Shown here piece after piece: positions 23,910 to 36,354 of a stretch of DNA of 64,000 nucleotides. Each line of letters begins with the position of its first letter. The first letter of the stretch is position 1. This stretch comes from Chondrosia reniformis (lineage: Eukaryota; Porifera; Demospongiae; Chondrillida; Chondrillidae). The position numbers and the translations under genes were made by a program. Under the pieces are notes generated by a model that worked only from the letters and a program-made list of their open reading frames with translations, was not told the origin of the DNA and did no database searches. Where the stretch lies: positions 6,992,401 to 7,056,400 of the forward strand of contig OX359192.1 in NCBI GenBank assembly GCA_947172415.1, read 5' to 3'.

Positions 23910-26750
23910 AAATTTAATGTACATTAGAGTGCTGTAGCTCTGTCAAATGGAGAGATATGAAGCTTTAACTTAACGTCAGCATTCACAGACATGTTTGAAA
24001 CATTTCCAATGAGAATTTGAAATTTTCATAAATCTTTTTGCCCTATCTCTCACCATACATTAATTTCGTATACCAATACTTTAATGTACATTTGGTACTA
24101 TAACTCTGTAAAATGGAAAGTTAATAAGCTAAACCTTGGTGTCAGCATTCACAAACATGATTGAATCATTTCCAGAGTTTTTGAAATTTTTATAAATCTT
24201 TACATTTGCCCTATCTCTCACCATACATTAGTTTGGTATTCCAGTATATGAATGTACATTTGGTGCTCTAACTCTGTCAAATGGAAAGATATGAAGCTCA
24301 AACTTGCTGTCAGCATTCACAGACATGTATGAAACATTTCCAATGAGCATTTGAAATTTTCATAAATCTTTACATTTGCCCTATCTCTCACCATACATTA
24401 ATTTGGTATTCCGGTATATGAATGTACATTTGGTGCTCTAACTCTGTCAAATGGAAAGATATGAAGCTCAAACTTTCTGTCAGCATTCACAGACATGTAT
24501 GAAACATTTCCAATGAGAATTTGAAATTTTCATAAATCTTTACATTTGCCCTATCTCTCACCATACATTAATTTGGTATTCCAGTATATGAATGTACATT
24601 TGGTGCTCTAACTCTGTAAAATGGAAAGATATGAAGCTCAAACTTGCTGTCAGCATTCACAGACATGTATGAAACATTTCCAATGAGAATTTGTAATTTT
24701 CATAAATCTTTACATTTGCCCTATCTCTCACCATACATTAATTTCGTATACCAATACTTTCATGTACATTTGGTACTATAACTCTGTAAAATGGAAAGTT
24801 AATAAGCTAAACCTTGGTGTCAGCATTCACAAACATGATTGAATCATTTCCAAAGAGTTTTTCAAATTTTTATAAATCTTTACATTTGCCCTATCTCTCA
24901 CAATACATTAGTTTGGTATTCCAGTATATGAATGTACATTTGGTGCTCTAACTCTGTCAAATGGAAAGATATGAAGCTCAAACTTGCGGTCAGCATTCAC
25001 AGACATGTATGAAACATTTCCAATGAGAATTTGAAATTTTCATAAATCTTTACATTTGCCCTATCTCTCACCATACATTAATTTGGTATTCCGGTATATG
25101 AATGTACATTTGGTGCTCAAACTCTGTCAAATGGAAAGATATGAAGCTCAAACTTTCTGTCAGCATTCACAGACATGTATGAAACATTTCCAATGAGAAT
25201 TTGAAATTTTCATAAATCTTTACATTTGCCCTATCTCTCACAATACATTAATTTGGTATTCCGGTATATGAATGTACATTTGGTGCTCTAACTCTGTCAA
25301 ATGGAAAGATATGAAGCTCAAACTTTCTGTCAGCATTCACAGACATGTATGAAACATTTCCAATGAGAATTTGTAATTTTCATAAATCTTTACATTTGCC
25401 CTATCTCTCACCATACATTAATTTCGTATACCAATACTTTAATATACATTTGGTACTATAACTCTGTAAAATGGAAAGTTAATAAGCTAAACCTTGGTGT
25501 CAGCATTCACAAACATGATTGAATCATTTCCAAAGAGTTTTTGAAATTTTTATAAATCTTTACATTTGCTCACCATACATTAATTTGGTATTCCGGTATA
25601 TGAATGTACATTTGGTGCTCTAACTCTGTCAAATGGAAAGATATGAAGCTCACACTTGGTGTCTCTATTCACAGACATGTATGAAACATTTCCAATGAGA
25701 ATTTGAAATTTTCATAAATCTTTACATTTGCCCTATCTCACACTATACATCAATTTGGTATTCCAGTATATTAATGTACATTTGGTGCTCTAACTCTGTA
25801 AAATAGAAAGATATGAAGCTCAAACTTGCTGTCAGCATTCACAGACATGTATGAAACATTTCCAATGAGAATTTGAAATTTTCATAAATCTTTACATTTG
25901 CCCTATCTCTCACAATACATTAATTTGGTATTCCAGTATATGAATGTACATTTGGTGCTCTAACTCTGTCAAATGGAAAGATATGAAGCTCAAACTTTCT
26001 GTCAGCATTCACAGACATGTATGAAACATTTCCAATGAGAATTTGTAATTTTCATAAATCTTTACATTTGCCCTATCTCTCACCATACATTAATTTCGTA
26101 TACCAATACTTTAATATACATTTGGTACTATAACTCTGTAAAATGGAAAGTTAATAAGCTAAACCTTGGTGTCAGCATTCACAAACATGATTGAATCATT
26201 TCCAAAGAGTTTTTGAAATTTTCATAAATCTTTACATTTGCCCTATCTCTCACCATACATTAATTTCGTATACCAATACTTTAATGTACATTTGGTGGTA
26301 TAACTCTGTTAAATGGAAAGTTATGAGGCTAAAACTTGGTGGCAGCATTCACAGATAAGATTGAATCATTTCCTGATGGTTTTTGAAATTTTCATAAATC
26401 TTTACATTTGCCCTATCTCTCACTATACATTAATTTCGTATACCAATTCTTTAATGTACATTTGGTGCTTTAACTCTGTCAAATGGAACATTATGAAGCT
26501 ACAACTTGGTGTCAGCATTCATAGACTGGATTCAATTATTTCCAATGAGTTTTTGAAATTTTTATGAATCTTGACATTTGCCCTATCTCTCACCATACAT
26601 TAACTTAAATGTACATTTAGTGATGTAACTCTGTCAAATCAGTAAATATGAAGCTTAAACTTGGTATCCACATTCACATGCAAGTATGAAACATTTCCAA
26701 ACAGTTTTAGAAATTTTGATTTCTACATAAATTTCTCATCATACATTAAC
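23910..26750 (+). repeat. Satellite block 3, beta subfamily (about 17 monomers)
   Basis: The monomers are 170 bp (CTATCTCTCA at 24211, 24381 and 24551). They contain ATTTGGTATTCCAGTATATG and CCAATGAGAATTTGAAATTTTC in place of the alpha-type CCAAACAATTTTAGAAATTT. A sub-variant with TTTCGTATACCAATACTTT recurs roughly every four or five monomers. The final monomer before core 3 is an alpha/beta hybrid. Confidence 0.92.
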
Positions 26751-27811
26751 TAACCCTAATTGCGTAATACTATAAATGGCCGCCCTTGAGTAGGTGTAAG
26801 AGTGAACATGCGGTACTGTATATATTTCTGAAATAATAGAACTCTTTGAAAGATTTCTTATACACATGGATATGCACTGTGTAGTACTTGATTGTTGTTG
26901 AAGCAGTATCTATCCACATATATTATATGGATGTCGTTAAAGTGAAATTTTGCCGATCGACGGCCAACGAAACTCCAAAGAAAAAAAGTTGGACCATACC
27001 GAACGCTACCATCCACGACGCTCAGAGGCCGGGATCGGTGGTAACGCTCTGCCGAGTTGAGCTTTGGGTGTCACTTGCGTGAGAAGAACCAGTTCTTCTC
27101 GATATGGCCGACTCATATGAATCCTAAGATATCAGATGCCAATCCCACATTACGTGGAACCCCCCCGAAATCCGGATTATTGGTGAGCACGTCTCTATGG
27201 CACCAACCGATTAGGAGACAGCTTCAGAGTCTAAGCGCTACCAACCTCTATGGGAACCGCTACCACCATAGAGATGTGTCCAGGTAGGCCTACTTTATAA
27301 GGTTTTGCGCTTCTATTTAAACAAGAAAATTTCAAAAGGAAACGATTGTGGTTGGCGCTATTCCATACTTAAGAATAGGGTATTTGCGAGAAAAATGTAG
27401 TCAAATTATATCAAGTTAATTCGGGATGAGTGCATCGTTCCAAGCCATTTTAAAGGTATATCCAGTATTCGTGGTTCATCTAGAAACTGGGAAAAATAGA
27501 TAGAATCCTGTAAGTGTCTTGATTGGCGGAGGAGACCAACTTTTCTGGTCCCATGTAGAAACGATTTTAGCGAGAGGTGTTCCGATATGAACGTAAACAT
27601 GTATAACCAGCCACACTCAATCTCAATTGCAGTAATAGCATAATGGCTACCTGCCTCTATGTAAAGACCTTCTGACAGCTGCGTTCTGGACTGTCCCTGC
27701 GTGTTTCTAGTTGCCCCATTCATGTCAAAACATTTTAACTTGGTATGCCGATAATTTGCATAATAGTATCGCACGATATATATGCTACACCCATTTAAGG
27801 TCGTATATTAG
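26751..27811. repeat. Macrosatellite core unit 3 (1061 bp)
   Basis: This is near-identical to the other cores. The left edge has the beta-associated variant (ATGGCCGCCCTTGAG, GTGAACATGCGG), the right edge the beta-associated CTACACCCATTTAAGG. The TGG-to-TAG change is present. Confidence 0.9.
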
Positions 27812-30800
27812 AAATTTAATGTACATTAGAGTGCTGTAGCTCTGTCAAATGGAGAGATATGAAGCTTTAACTTAACGTCAGCATTCACAGACATGTTTGA
27901 AACATTTCCAATGAGAATTTGAAATTTTCATAAATCTTTACATTTGCCCTATCTCTCACCATACATTAATTTCGTATACCAATACTTTAAAGTACATTTG
28001 GTACTATAACTCTGTAAAATGGAAAGTTAATAAGCTAAACCTTGGTGTTAGCATTTACAAACATGATTGAATCATTTCCAAAGAGTTTTTGAAATTTTTA
28101 TAAATCTTTACATTTGCCCTATCTCTCACCATACATTAGTTTGGTATTCCAGTATATGAATGTACATTTGGTGCTCTAACTCTGTCAAATGGAAAGATAT
28201 GAAGCTCAAACTTGCTGTCAGCATTCACAGACATGTATGAAACATTTCCAATGAGAATTTGAAATTTTCATAAATCTTTACATTTGCCCTATCTCTCACA
28301 ATACATTAATTTGGTATTCCGGCATATGAATGTACATTTGGTGCTCTAACTCTGTCAAATGGAAAGATATGAAGCTCAAACTTGCTGTCAGCATTCACAG
28401 ACATGTATGAAACATTTCCAATGAGAATTTGAAATTTTCATAAATCTTTACATTTGCCCTATCTCACACTATACATTAGTTTGGTATTCCAGTATATGAA
28501 TGTACATTTGGTGCTCTAACTCTGTCAAATGGAAAGATATGAAGCTCAAACTTGGTGTCTCTATTCACAGACATATATGAAACATTTCCAATGAGAATTT
28601 GAAATTTTCATAAATCTTTACATTTGCCCTATCTCACACTATACATCAATTTGGTATTCCAGTATATTAATGTACATTTGGTGCTCTAACTCTGTAAAAT
28701 GGAAAGAAATGAAGCTCAAACTTGCTGTCAGCATTCACAGACATGTATGAAACATTTCCAATGAGAATTTGAAATTTTCATAAATCTTTACATTTGCCCT
28801 ATCTCTCACCATACATTAATTTCGTATACCAATACTTTAATATACATTTGGTACTATAACTCTGTAAAATGGAAAGTTAATAAGCTAAACCTTGGTGTCA
28901 GCATTCACAAACATGATTGAATCATTTCCAAAGAGTTTTTGAAATTTTTATAAATCTTTACATTTGCTCACCATACATAAATTTGGTATTCTGGTATATG
29001 AATGTACATTTGGTGCTCTAACTCTGTCAAATGGAAAGATATGAAGCTCAAACTTGCTGTCAGCATTCACAGACATGTATGAAACATTTCCAATGAGAAT
29101 TTGAAATTTTCATAAATCTTTACATTTGCCCTATCTCACACTATACATCAATTTGGTATTCCAGTATATGAATGTACATTTGGTGCTCTAACTTTGCCAA
29201 ATGGAAAGATATGAAGCTCACACTTGGTGTCTCTATTCACAGACATGTATGAAACATTTCCAATGAGAATTTGAAATTTTCATAAATCTTTACATTTGCC
29301 CTATCTCACACTATACATCAATTTGGTATTCCAGTATATTAATGTACATTTGGTGCTCTAACTCTGTAAAATGGAAAGAAATGAAGCTCAAACTTGCTGT
29401 CAGCATTCACAGACATGTATGAAACATTTCCAATGAGAATTTGAAATTTTCATAAATCTTTACATTTGCCCTATCTCTCACCATACATTAATTTGGTATT
29501 CCAGTATATGAATGTACATTTGGTGCTCTAACTCTGTCAAATGGAAGGATATGAAGCTCAAACTTTCTGTCAGCATTCACAGACATGTATGAAAAATTTC
29601 CAATGAGAATTTGAAATTTTCATAAATCTTTACATTTGCCCTATCTCTCACCATACATTAATTTGGTATTCCAGTTTATTAATGTACATTTGGTGCTCTA
29701 ACTCTGTCAAATGGAAAGATATGAAGCTCAAACTTGCTGTCGGCATTCACAGACATGTATGAAACATTTCCAATGAGAATTTGAAATTTTCATAAATCTT
29801 TACATTTGCCCTATCTCTCACAATACATTAATTTGGTATTCCAGTTTATTAATGTACATTTGGTGCTCTAACTCTGTCAAATGGAAAGATATGAAGCTCA
29901 AACTTTCTGTCAGCATTCACAGACATGTATGAAACATTTCCAATGAGAATTTGAAATTTTCATAAATCTTTACATTTGCCCTATCTCTCACCATACATTA
30001 ATTTCGTATACCAATTCTTTAATGTACATTTGGTGCTTTAACTCTGTCAAATGGAACATTATGAAGCTACAACTTGGTGTCAGCATTCATAGACTGGATT
30101 CAATTATTTCCAATGAGTTTTTGAAATTTTTATGAATCTTGACATTTGCCCTATCTCTCACCATACATTAATTTGGTATTCCAGTATATGAATGTACATT
30201 TGGTGCTCAAACTCTGTCAAATGGAAAGATATGAAGCTCAAACTTTCTGTCAGCATTCACAGACATGTATGAAACATTTCCAATGAGAATTTGAAATTTT
30301 CATAAATCTTTACATTTGCCCTATCTCTCACCATACATTAATTTCGTATACCAATACTTTAATGTACATTTGGTGGTATAACTCTGTTAAATGGAAAGTT
30401 ATGAGGCTAAAACTTGGTGGCAGCATTCACAGATAAGATTGAATCATTTCCTGATGGTTTTTGAAATTTTTATAAATCTTTATATTTGCCTTATCTCTCA
30501 CTATACATTAATTTCGTATACCAATTCTTTAATGTACATTTGGTGCTTTAACTCTGTCAAATGGAACATTATGAAGCTACAACTTGGTGTCAGCATTCAT
30601 AGACTGGATTCAATTATTTCCAATGAGTTTTTGAAATTTTTATGAATCTTGACATTTGCCCTATCTCTCACCATACATTAACTTAAATGTACATTTAGTG
30701 ATGTAACTCTGTCAAATCAGTAAATATGAAGCTTAAACTTGGTATCCACATTCACATGCAAGTATGAAACATTTCCAAACAGTTTTAGAAATTTTGATTT

Positions 30801-30987
30801 TTACATAAATTTACCCTATCTTTCCCCATACATTTTCTTAATACAATGTACACTTAGTGCTGTAACTCTGTCAAATGGCTAAATATGAAGTTTAAACTTT
30901 GTGTCTACATTCACAGACATGTATGAAACATTTCCAAACAGTTTTAGAAATTTTGATTTCTACATAAATTTCTCATCATACATTAAC
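27812..30987 (+). repeat. Satellite block 4, mainly beta subfamily (about 19 monomers)
   Basis: 170-bp beta monomers like block 3 run to about 30660. Two alpha-like monomers follow, the second ending in the truncated ACATAAATTTCTCATCATAC that also precedes core 3. Confidence 0.92.
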
Positions 30988-32047
30988 TAACCCTAATTGC
31001 GTAATACTATAAATGGCCGCCCTTGAGTAGGTGTAAGAGTGAACATGCGGTACTGTATATATTTCTGAAAAAATAGAACTCTTTGAAAGATTTCTTATAC
31101 ACATGGATATGCACTGTGTAGTACTTGATTGTTGTTGAAGCAGTATCTATCCACATATATTATATGGATGTCGTTAAAGTGAAATTTTGCCGATCGACGG
31201 CCAACGAAACTCCAAAGAAAAAAAGTTGGACCATACCGAACGCTACCATCCACGACGCTCAGAGGCCGGGATCGGTGGTAACGCTCTGCCGAGTTGAGCT
31301 TTGGGTGTCACTTGCGTGAGAAGAACCAGTTCTTCTCGATATGGCCGACTCATATGAATCCTAAGATATCAGATGCCAATCCCACATTACGTGGAACCCC
31401 CCCGAAATCCGGATTATTGGTGAGCACGTCTCTATGGCACCAACCGATTAGGAGACAGCTTCAGAGTCTAAGCGCTACCAACCTCTATGGGAACCGCTAC
31501 CACCATAGAGATGTGTCCAGGTAGGCCTACTTTATAAGGTTTTGCGCTTCTATTTAAACAAGAAAATTTCAAAAGGAAACGATTGTGGTTGGCGCTATTC
31601 CATACTTAAGAATAGGGTATTTGCGAGAAAAATGTAGTCAAATTATATCAAGTTAATTCGGGATGAGTGCATCGTTCCAAGCCATTTTAAAGGTATATCC
31701 AGTATTCGTGGTTCATCTAGAAACTGGGAAAAATAGATAGAATCCTGTAAGTGTCTTGATTGGCGGAGGAGACCAACTTTTCTGGTCCCATGTAGAAACG
31801 ATTTTAGCGAGAGGTGTTCCGATATGAACGTAAACATGTATAACCAGCCACACTCAATCTCAATTGCAGTAATAGCATAATGGCTACCTGCCTCTATGTA
31901 AAGACCTTCTGACAGCTGCGTTCTGGACTGTCCCTGCGTGTTTCTAGTTGCCCCATTCATGTCAAAACATTTTAACTTGGTATGCCGATAATTTGCATAA
32001 TAGTATCGCACGATATATATGCTACACCATTTAAGGTCGTATATTAG
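30988..32047. repeat. Macrosatellite core unit 4 (1060 bp)
   Basis: This is near-identical to the other cores. The left edge matches core 3 (ATGGCCGCCCTTGAG) and the right edge matches core 1 (CTACACCATTTAAGG). The TGG-to-TAG change is present. Confidence 0.9.
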
Positions 32048-32842
32048 AAATTTAATGTACATTAGAGTGCTGTAGCTCTGTTAAATGGAGAGATATGAAG
32101 CTGAAACATTGTGTAAGTATTCACAGAGATGTATGAAAGGCTTCCAATGAATTTTGCAAATTTTTATATCTACTCAAGTTTGCCCTATCTCTCACCATAC
32201 ATTAACTTTGTATAGTAGTAATTGAAAGTACATTTATGGCTGTAACTCTTCCAAATGGAGAGATATGAATCTGAAACTCAATGTCAGTATTCACAGAGGT
32301 GTATGAAAGATTTCCAATGAGTTCTGCAAATTTTCATATCTACTCAAATTTGCCCTATCTCTCACCATACATTAACTTTGTATAGCAGTAATTAAAAGTA
32401 CATTTATGGCTCTAACTCTGCCAAATGAAGAGATATGGATCTGAAACTCTATATTAGTATTTACAGACCTGTATGACACATTTCCAAAGAGTTTTAGAAA
32501 TTTTGATTTCTACATAAATTTACCCTATCTCTCCTCATACATTAACTTTGTATAGCAGTAATTAAAAGTACATTTACGGCTCTAACTCTGCTAAATGAAG
32601 AGATATGGATCTGAAACTCTATATCAGTATTCACAGACCTGTATGACACATTTCCAAACAGTTTCAGAAATTTTGATTTCTACATAAATTCGCCCTATCT
32701 CTCTCCATACATTAACTTAACAAATGTACATTTAGTGCTGTAACTTTTCAAATGGCTAAATATGAAGTTTAAACTTGGTGTCTACATTCACAGACATGTA
32801 TGAAACATTTCCAAACAGTTTTAGAAATTTTGATTTCTATAT
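32048..32842 (+). repeat. Satellite block 5, alpha subfamily (about 5 monomers)
   Basis: This begins with the same divergent monomer that follows core 1. It ends abruptly inside a monomer at GATTTCTATAT, where the JMJD8/BRK1-derived segment starts. Confidence 0.9.
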
Positions 32843-33586
32843 ACAAGCTCCCTTGAGAGGAGGAAGTTTTGATGCAATGTACCTATTAAGAGAAAGTGCT
32901 TATAACGGAAGAGAGACAATACTGTATATACAACATGTAGCAAAACAGTTGGAAAGTACTAGTGTCACAGATACCAACTGCCATATATTAACTCTTTACA
33001 ATAACTGTATTGAAGCGGTGTGTACAATCAACATTATTACATCCGGCTGCTTGAATGTCCAAATTCTTCGCTTTCGCTCTCATTTGGTGTCCTGGATATT
33101 GGAAGGAAGTTCTGACAAACAGATAAAACAGCACTATAATAATGATCTGGGATAATATCATCCTGCGAATCAAGATAACACGTTTCTTCACTGGATGGCG
33201 ATGATAAAAGGCACTTTTTAAAAGTCATTAAAAGAAAAAATAATTTTACAGGTAGCCTTGCTTAGGCATTGCGCAATTTTGTGTTAATACGCCGTATGTA
33301 AAAAAAACGGTCCGGAAAACTTGTCCGGGCGGACCGCTTTTGGTACAGTTACTGCCAGGCACATCTTTCTCCACACATTTTCCTATATAGTCCGTTATTA
33401 ATTTAATATCGTATCTTTAATTTAAATAGTAAGTGTCATAAGTTTCAAAAAAATCAATTCAAAATTGCTATGTAGTGCAATTACAGAGAAACAAATCATT
33501 GATGATAAAAACCAACTTCAGCTATAACACACAGAACTACATATTTACACTGTATAAAGATTATCCCTTTGTAATACGAGCCTCTA
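32843..33586 (-). pseudogene. Broken duplicate of the JMJD8 5' end / BRK1 3' end boundary
   Basis: This 744-bp segment is homologous to 38021-38793. It carries part of JMJD8 exon 2, intron 1, exon 1 with its start region, the intergenic spacer, and the last few BRK1 codons with its stop. Indels separate it from the parent. The exon-1 donor of JMJD8 (ATG|GTATGT on the minus strand) is destroyed by a 4-bp loss near 33042, and about 9 bp are missing near 33250. It cannot encode either full protein, because JMJD8 exons 3-9 and most of BRK1 are absent. Confidence 0.93.
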
Positions 33587-34310
33587 GGTGTCTGCCAACT
33601 GTCCTACGCCCATTTTATTAGTTTGCCGGTGCTTAAGTCACTTTTTGCTCTAAGCACCGGCAAGCCCCAAACTGACAGTTAAGGGGGTCCAGTTGACTGC
33701 CAACTGTCCTACGCCCATCCTATAAGCTTGCCGGTGCTTAAGTCACTTTTTGCTCTAAGCACCGGCAAGCCCCAAACTGACAGTTAAGGGGGTCCAGTTG
33801 ACTGCCAACTGTCCAACGCCCATCCTATAGAAGCTTGCTGGTGCTTAAGTCACTTTTTGCTCTAAGCACCCTCAAGCCCCAAACTGACAGTTAAGGGGGT
33901 CCAGGTGTCTGCCAACTGTCCTCTGCCTATCCTATAAGCTTGCCGGTGCTTAAGTCACTTTTTGCTCTAAGCACCGTCAAGCCCCAAACTGACAGTTAAG
34001 GGGGTCCAGTTGACTGCCAACTGTCCTGCGCCCATCCTATAAGCTTGCTGGTGCTTAAGTCACTTTTTGCTCTAAGCACCGGCAAGCCCCAAACTGACAG
34101 TTAAGGGGGTCCAGTTGTCTGCCAACTGTCCTACGTCCATCCTATAAGCTTGCTGGTGCTTAAGTCACTTTTTGCTCTAAGCACCGGCAAGCCCCAAACT
34201 GATAGTTAAGGGGTCCAGTTGTCTGCCAACTGTCCTGCGTCCATCCTATAAGCTTACCGGTGCTTAAATCACTTTTTGTTCTAAGCACCGGCATAACATA
34301 ACAGTTAAGT
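33587..34310 (+). repeat. 105-bp hairpin satellite, array 2 (about 7 units)
   Basis: This is the same unit as at 15330-15664, phased near 33621, 33726, 33833, 33937, 34041, 34146 and 34250. Arms of the main hairpin vary (GCTGGTGCTTA, GCACCCTCAAGC), so some units no longer pair perfectly. Confidence 0.92.
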
Positions 34311-34774
34311 GTATTGAGGTATCTACCAATCGCCCCAAAGCACCATCCTACGCTACGTATACACGATTAATTTGTACCTTATCTACTTTTATCATCAGTC
34401 ATCTTGCTATTCGTATTCATTAATGATCATCATTATGGTAGACACTGAAGATTTGCAGGCTTACCCACACTTTTCTGTCCTAAACGGATTAAAACAAAAA
34501 AGTCTACATCGTCGTTCAAGTTTTCGTTCCATTTACAAGCCTAAATACAGAAGTAAAAGCTTCAATCATCGCTTGAAGAACAGCCAGACCCCGGACTATT
34601 AATCGAACCTTCAAACATAACGCTTTCCAAAATCTATTGTTCTTCCTCTTTAAGTCAACTCTGGATTTACTGCAGGCCATTAAAGAAAGAAAATACGAAC
34701 GAAAAACCTCGAGTAACATGGCGTGAGTATGCTAACTCGGCGTTGTTACTTATAATAAATACTTTTATTAAGTT
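34311..34774. other. Single-copy sequence inside the repeat region
   Basis: I recognise no gene. Short overlapping frames on both strands (34372-34602 plus, 34516-34719 minus) have no recognisable motif, start context or splice support. They are most likely chance ORFs. Confidence 0.4.
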
Positions 34775-34860
34775 TAGCTGGTGCTTAAATTTATACTATT
34801 GTATAGTACAATAAATTATAACGCTATTATTGTATAAAATGTTAAGCACCAGCCATACTT
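34775..34860. mobile_element. Short MITE with TIR TGGTGCTTAA / TTAAGCACCA
   Basis: AGCTGGTGCTTAAATTT at 34776 and TGTTAAGCACCAGCC at 34839 form inverted ends around an AT-rich centre. The same ends bound the first module of elements B and C, and the core of the 105-bp satellite hairpin uses the same GGTGCTTA word. Confidence 0.6.
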
Positions 34861-34910
34861 AGAAACTGTAGTATAGCTGGTGCTTAAATTTATACTATTA
34901 TATAGTTGCA

Positions 34911-36038
34911 GTCTGTGTACTAAATGTGTACTATTTGACGGTGCTTAACCACTTTTGTATACTTAGTACAGGATTAATATAATAAACTATAACGCTATTA
35001 TTGTATAAAAATGTTAAGCACCAGCCATACCGAGGAACTGAATATGGTACATATTTATAACTAGTATATTTCCACTTCCATCACCACCGCCCTGGTGGCA
35101 GAGTGATGTGAGAGAGAAGCGTATAGAATAAAATGAAGCTTCTGGAATTGGATTAATTACAACTGTAATCAGTTTTTTTCCTTTTTTTCTTTATCATTTC
35201 ACAACGTAGTTGCATATAAATAGTCCATTTTAACATGACCATTCAGGCCTGCCAGCGTGGAGCCTCGGGTAAGGAAGTAAGTCCTAACTCGTTGGCTTGG
35301 GAGTGTCTAGGTTCCGTAGCTGCCCTGTATGGGTTGGTGCCATGGGGATGTGCTCACCAATTATCGATTTATCGATACAACGGAACCCGGGGAGGGATAA
35401 GGCCGGTTCTGTCACTCCGTGACTACCAAAGCCGAAACTGCACCAGTTAGGCGTTACCAACGATCCTGGCCCCAGACGACCAGCGATGGAAGGACGGCTC
35501 GCATTGTGGATGGTAACGTGAACTCCCTGCGTCGAGCAAAATCCAAGTCACACCTCCTCGTGGTGCTCGACGGTAACAGCAGTCTGCTGGCTAACGTGAC
35601 TGTTTTTTTTCTTATCGTCAGCATATCGCGATATTTGTTGAAGGGTCTGGGAACCCATCAGGATCCAAACACGCTTGGGTCGTTTTTTCTTCTTTTTTCT
35701 CGTTGTGATAAGTAAAATTAAAATTGAAAAGAATTCTAATAAAAATTTACAGGATGTAGACTATATTTTTACTCTTACTTTACTTTACAATTTACTTAGG
35801 AAAAATTCAATTTATAATAAATATCATAACGCCCGTACTGGTATTGAAAAATATGTTAAAGTGCCAGTAATGTTTCTGTGGTCCTATGAATATCATTATA
35901 TCTCATGACCTTGATCTGGCTAGTAGGAAACATTAATAACTATGTACACTTGAAAATTATCATTTCTGTTAAGGTGAATTACTGTTAAGATGAATTTTTT
36001 AGTGGTCCCAGCCATTTCATCTTAATAGGGTTCAACTG
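34911..36038 (+). repeat. Interspersed element E, copy C
   Basis: This is near-identical to copy B from TATAGTTGCAGTC to GGGTTCAACTG. It has the same TATAAATA (near 35214) and a 71-codon ORF (35235-35450) with two amino-acid differences from copy B. It is followed by only one short stretch of satellite (36041-36073). Confidence 0.8.
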
Positions 36039-36040
36039 TG

Positions 36041-36262
36041 TCAAAATTTGCCCTCTCTCTCACCATACATTAATGTGATCGCAAGGTATATCTCCTCGAG
36101 GTAGAGATAAAATAGTGATATCTTTACATATCAATAATAGGATCCTAAGATATCTGTACATGTGAGTGTTGACAGTTTCATGTCAATCCATTTGATTGAG
36201 TTTCAGCACTACATAAGTGAACATGAAACTGTAATTAATGTATGGTGCAAGGCAAATTTGTT
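36041..36262. repeat. Satellite fragment plus a diverged inverted monomer at the array edge
   Basis: 36041-36073 is plus-oriented satellite (CAAAATTTGCC ... CACCATACATTAA). 36074-36262 read on the minus strand gives CAAATTTGCC...CACCATACATTAATT, then GTGCTGAAACTCAATCAAATGG and CACTCACATGTACAGA. That is the order of landmarks in a normal monomer, so this is an old inverted monomer. It lies about 90 bp from the JMJD8 stop codon. Confidence 0.65.
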
Positions 36263-36354
36263 TTCCATCAGATTCTTATGGATTTAGCTTTATGTATATA
36301 TATATATGTAGATTCCACTGATACATTAACAATAAATATACCACAAGAAAAAAG

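Noticed and set aside
26313-30645. 84-codon frames in the beta satellite blocks
   Set aside because: They are translations of tandem monomers, present wherever the same sub-variant occurs.
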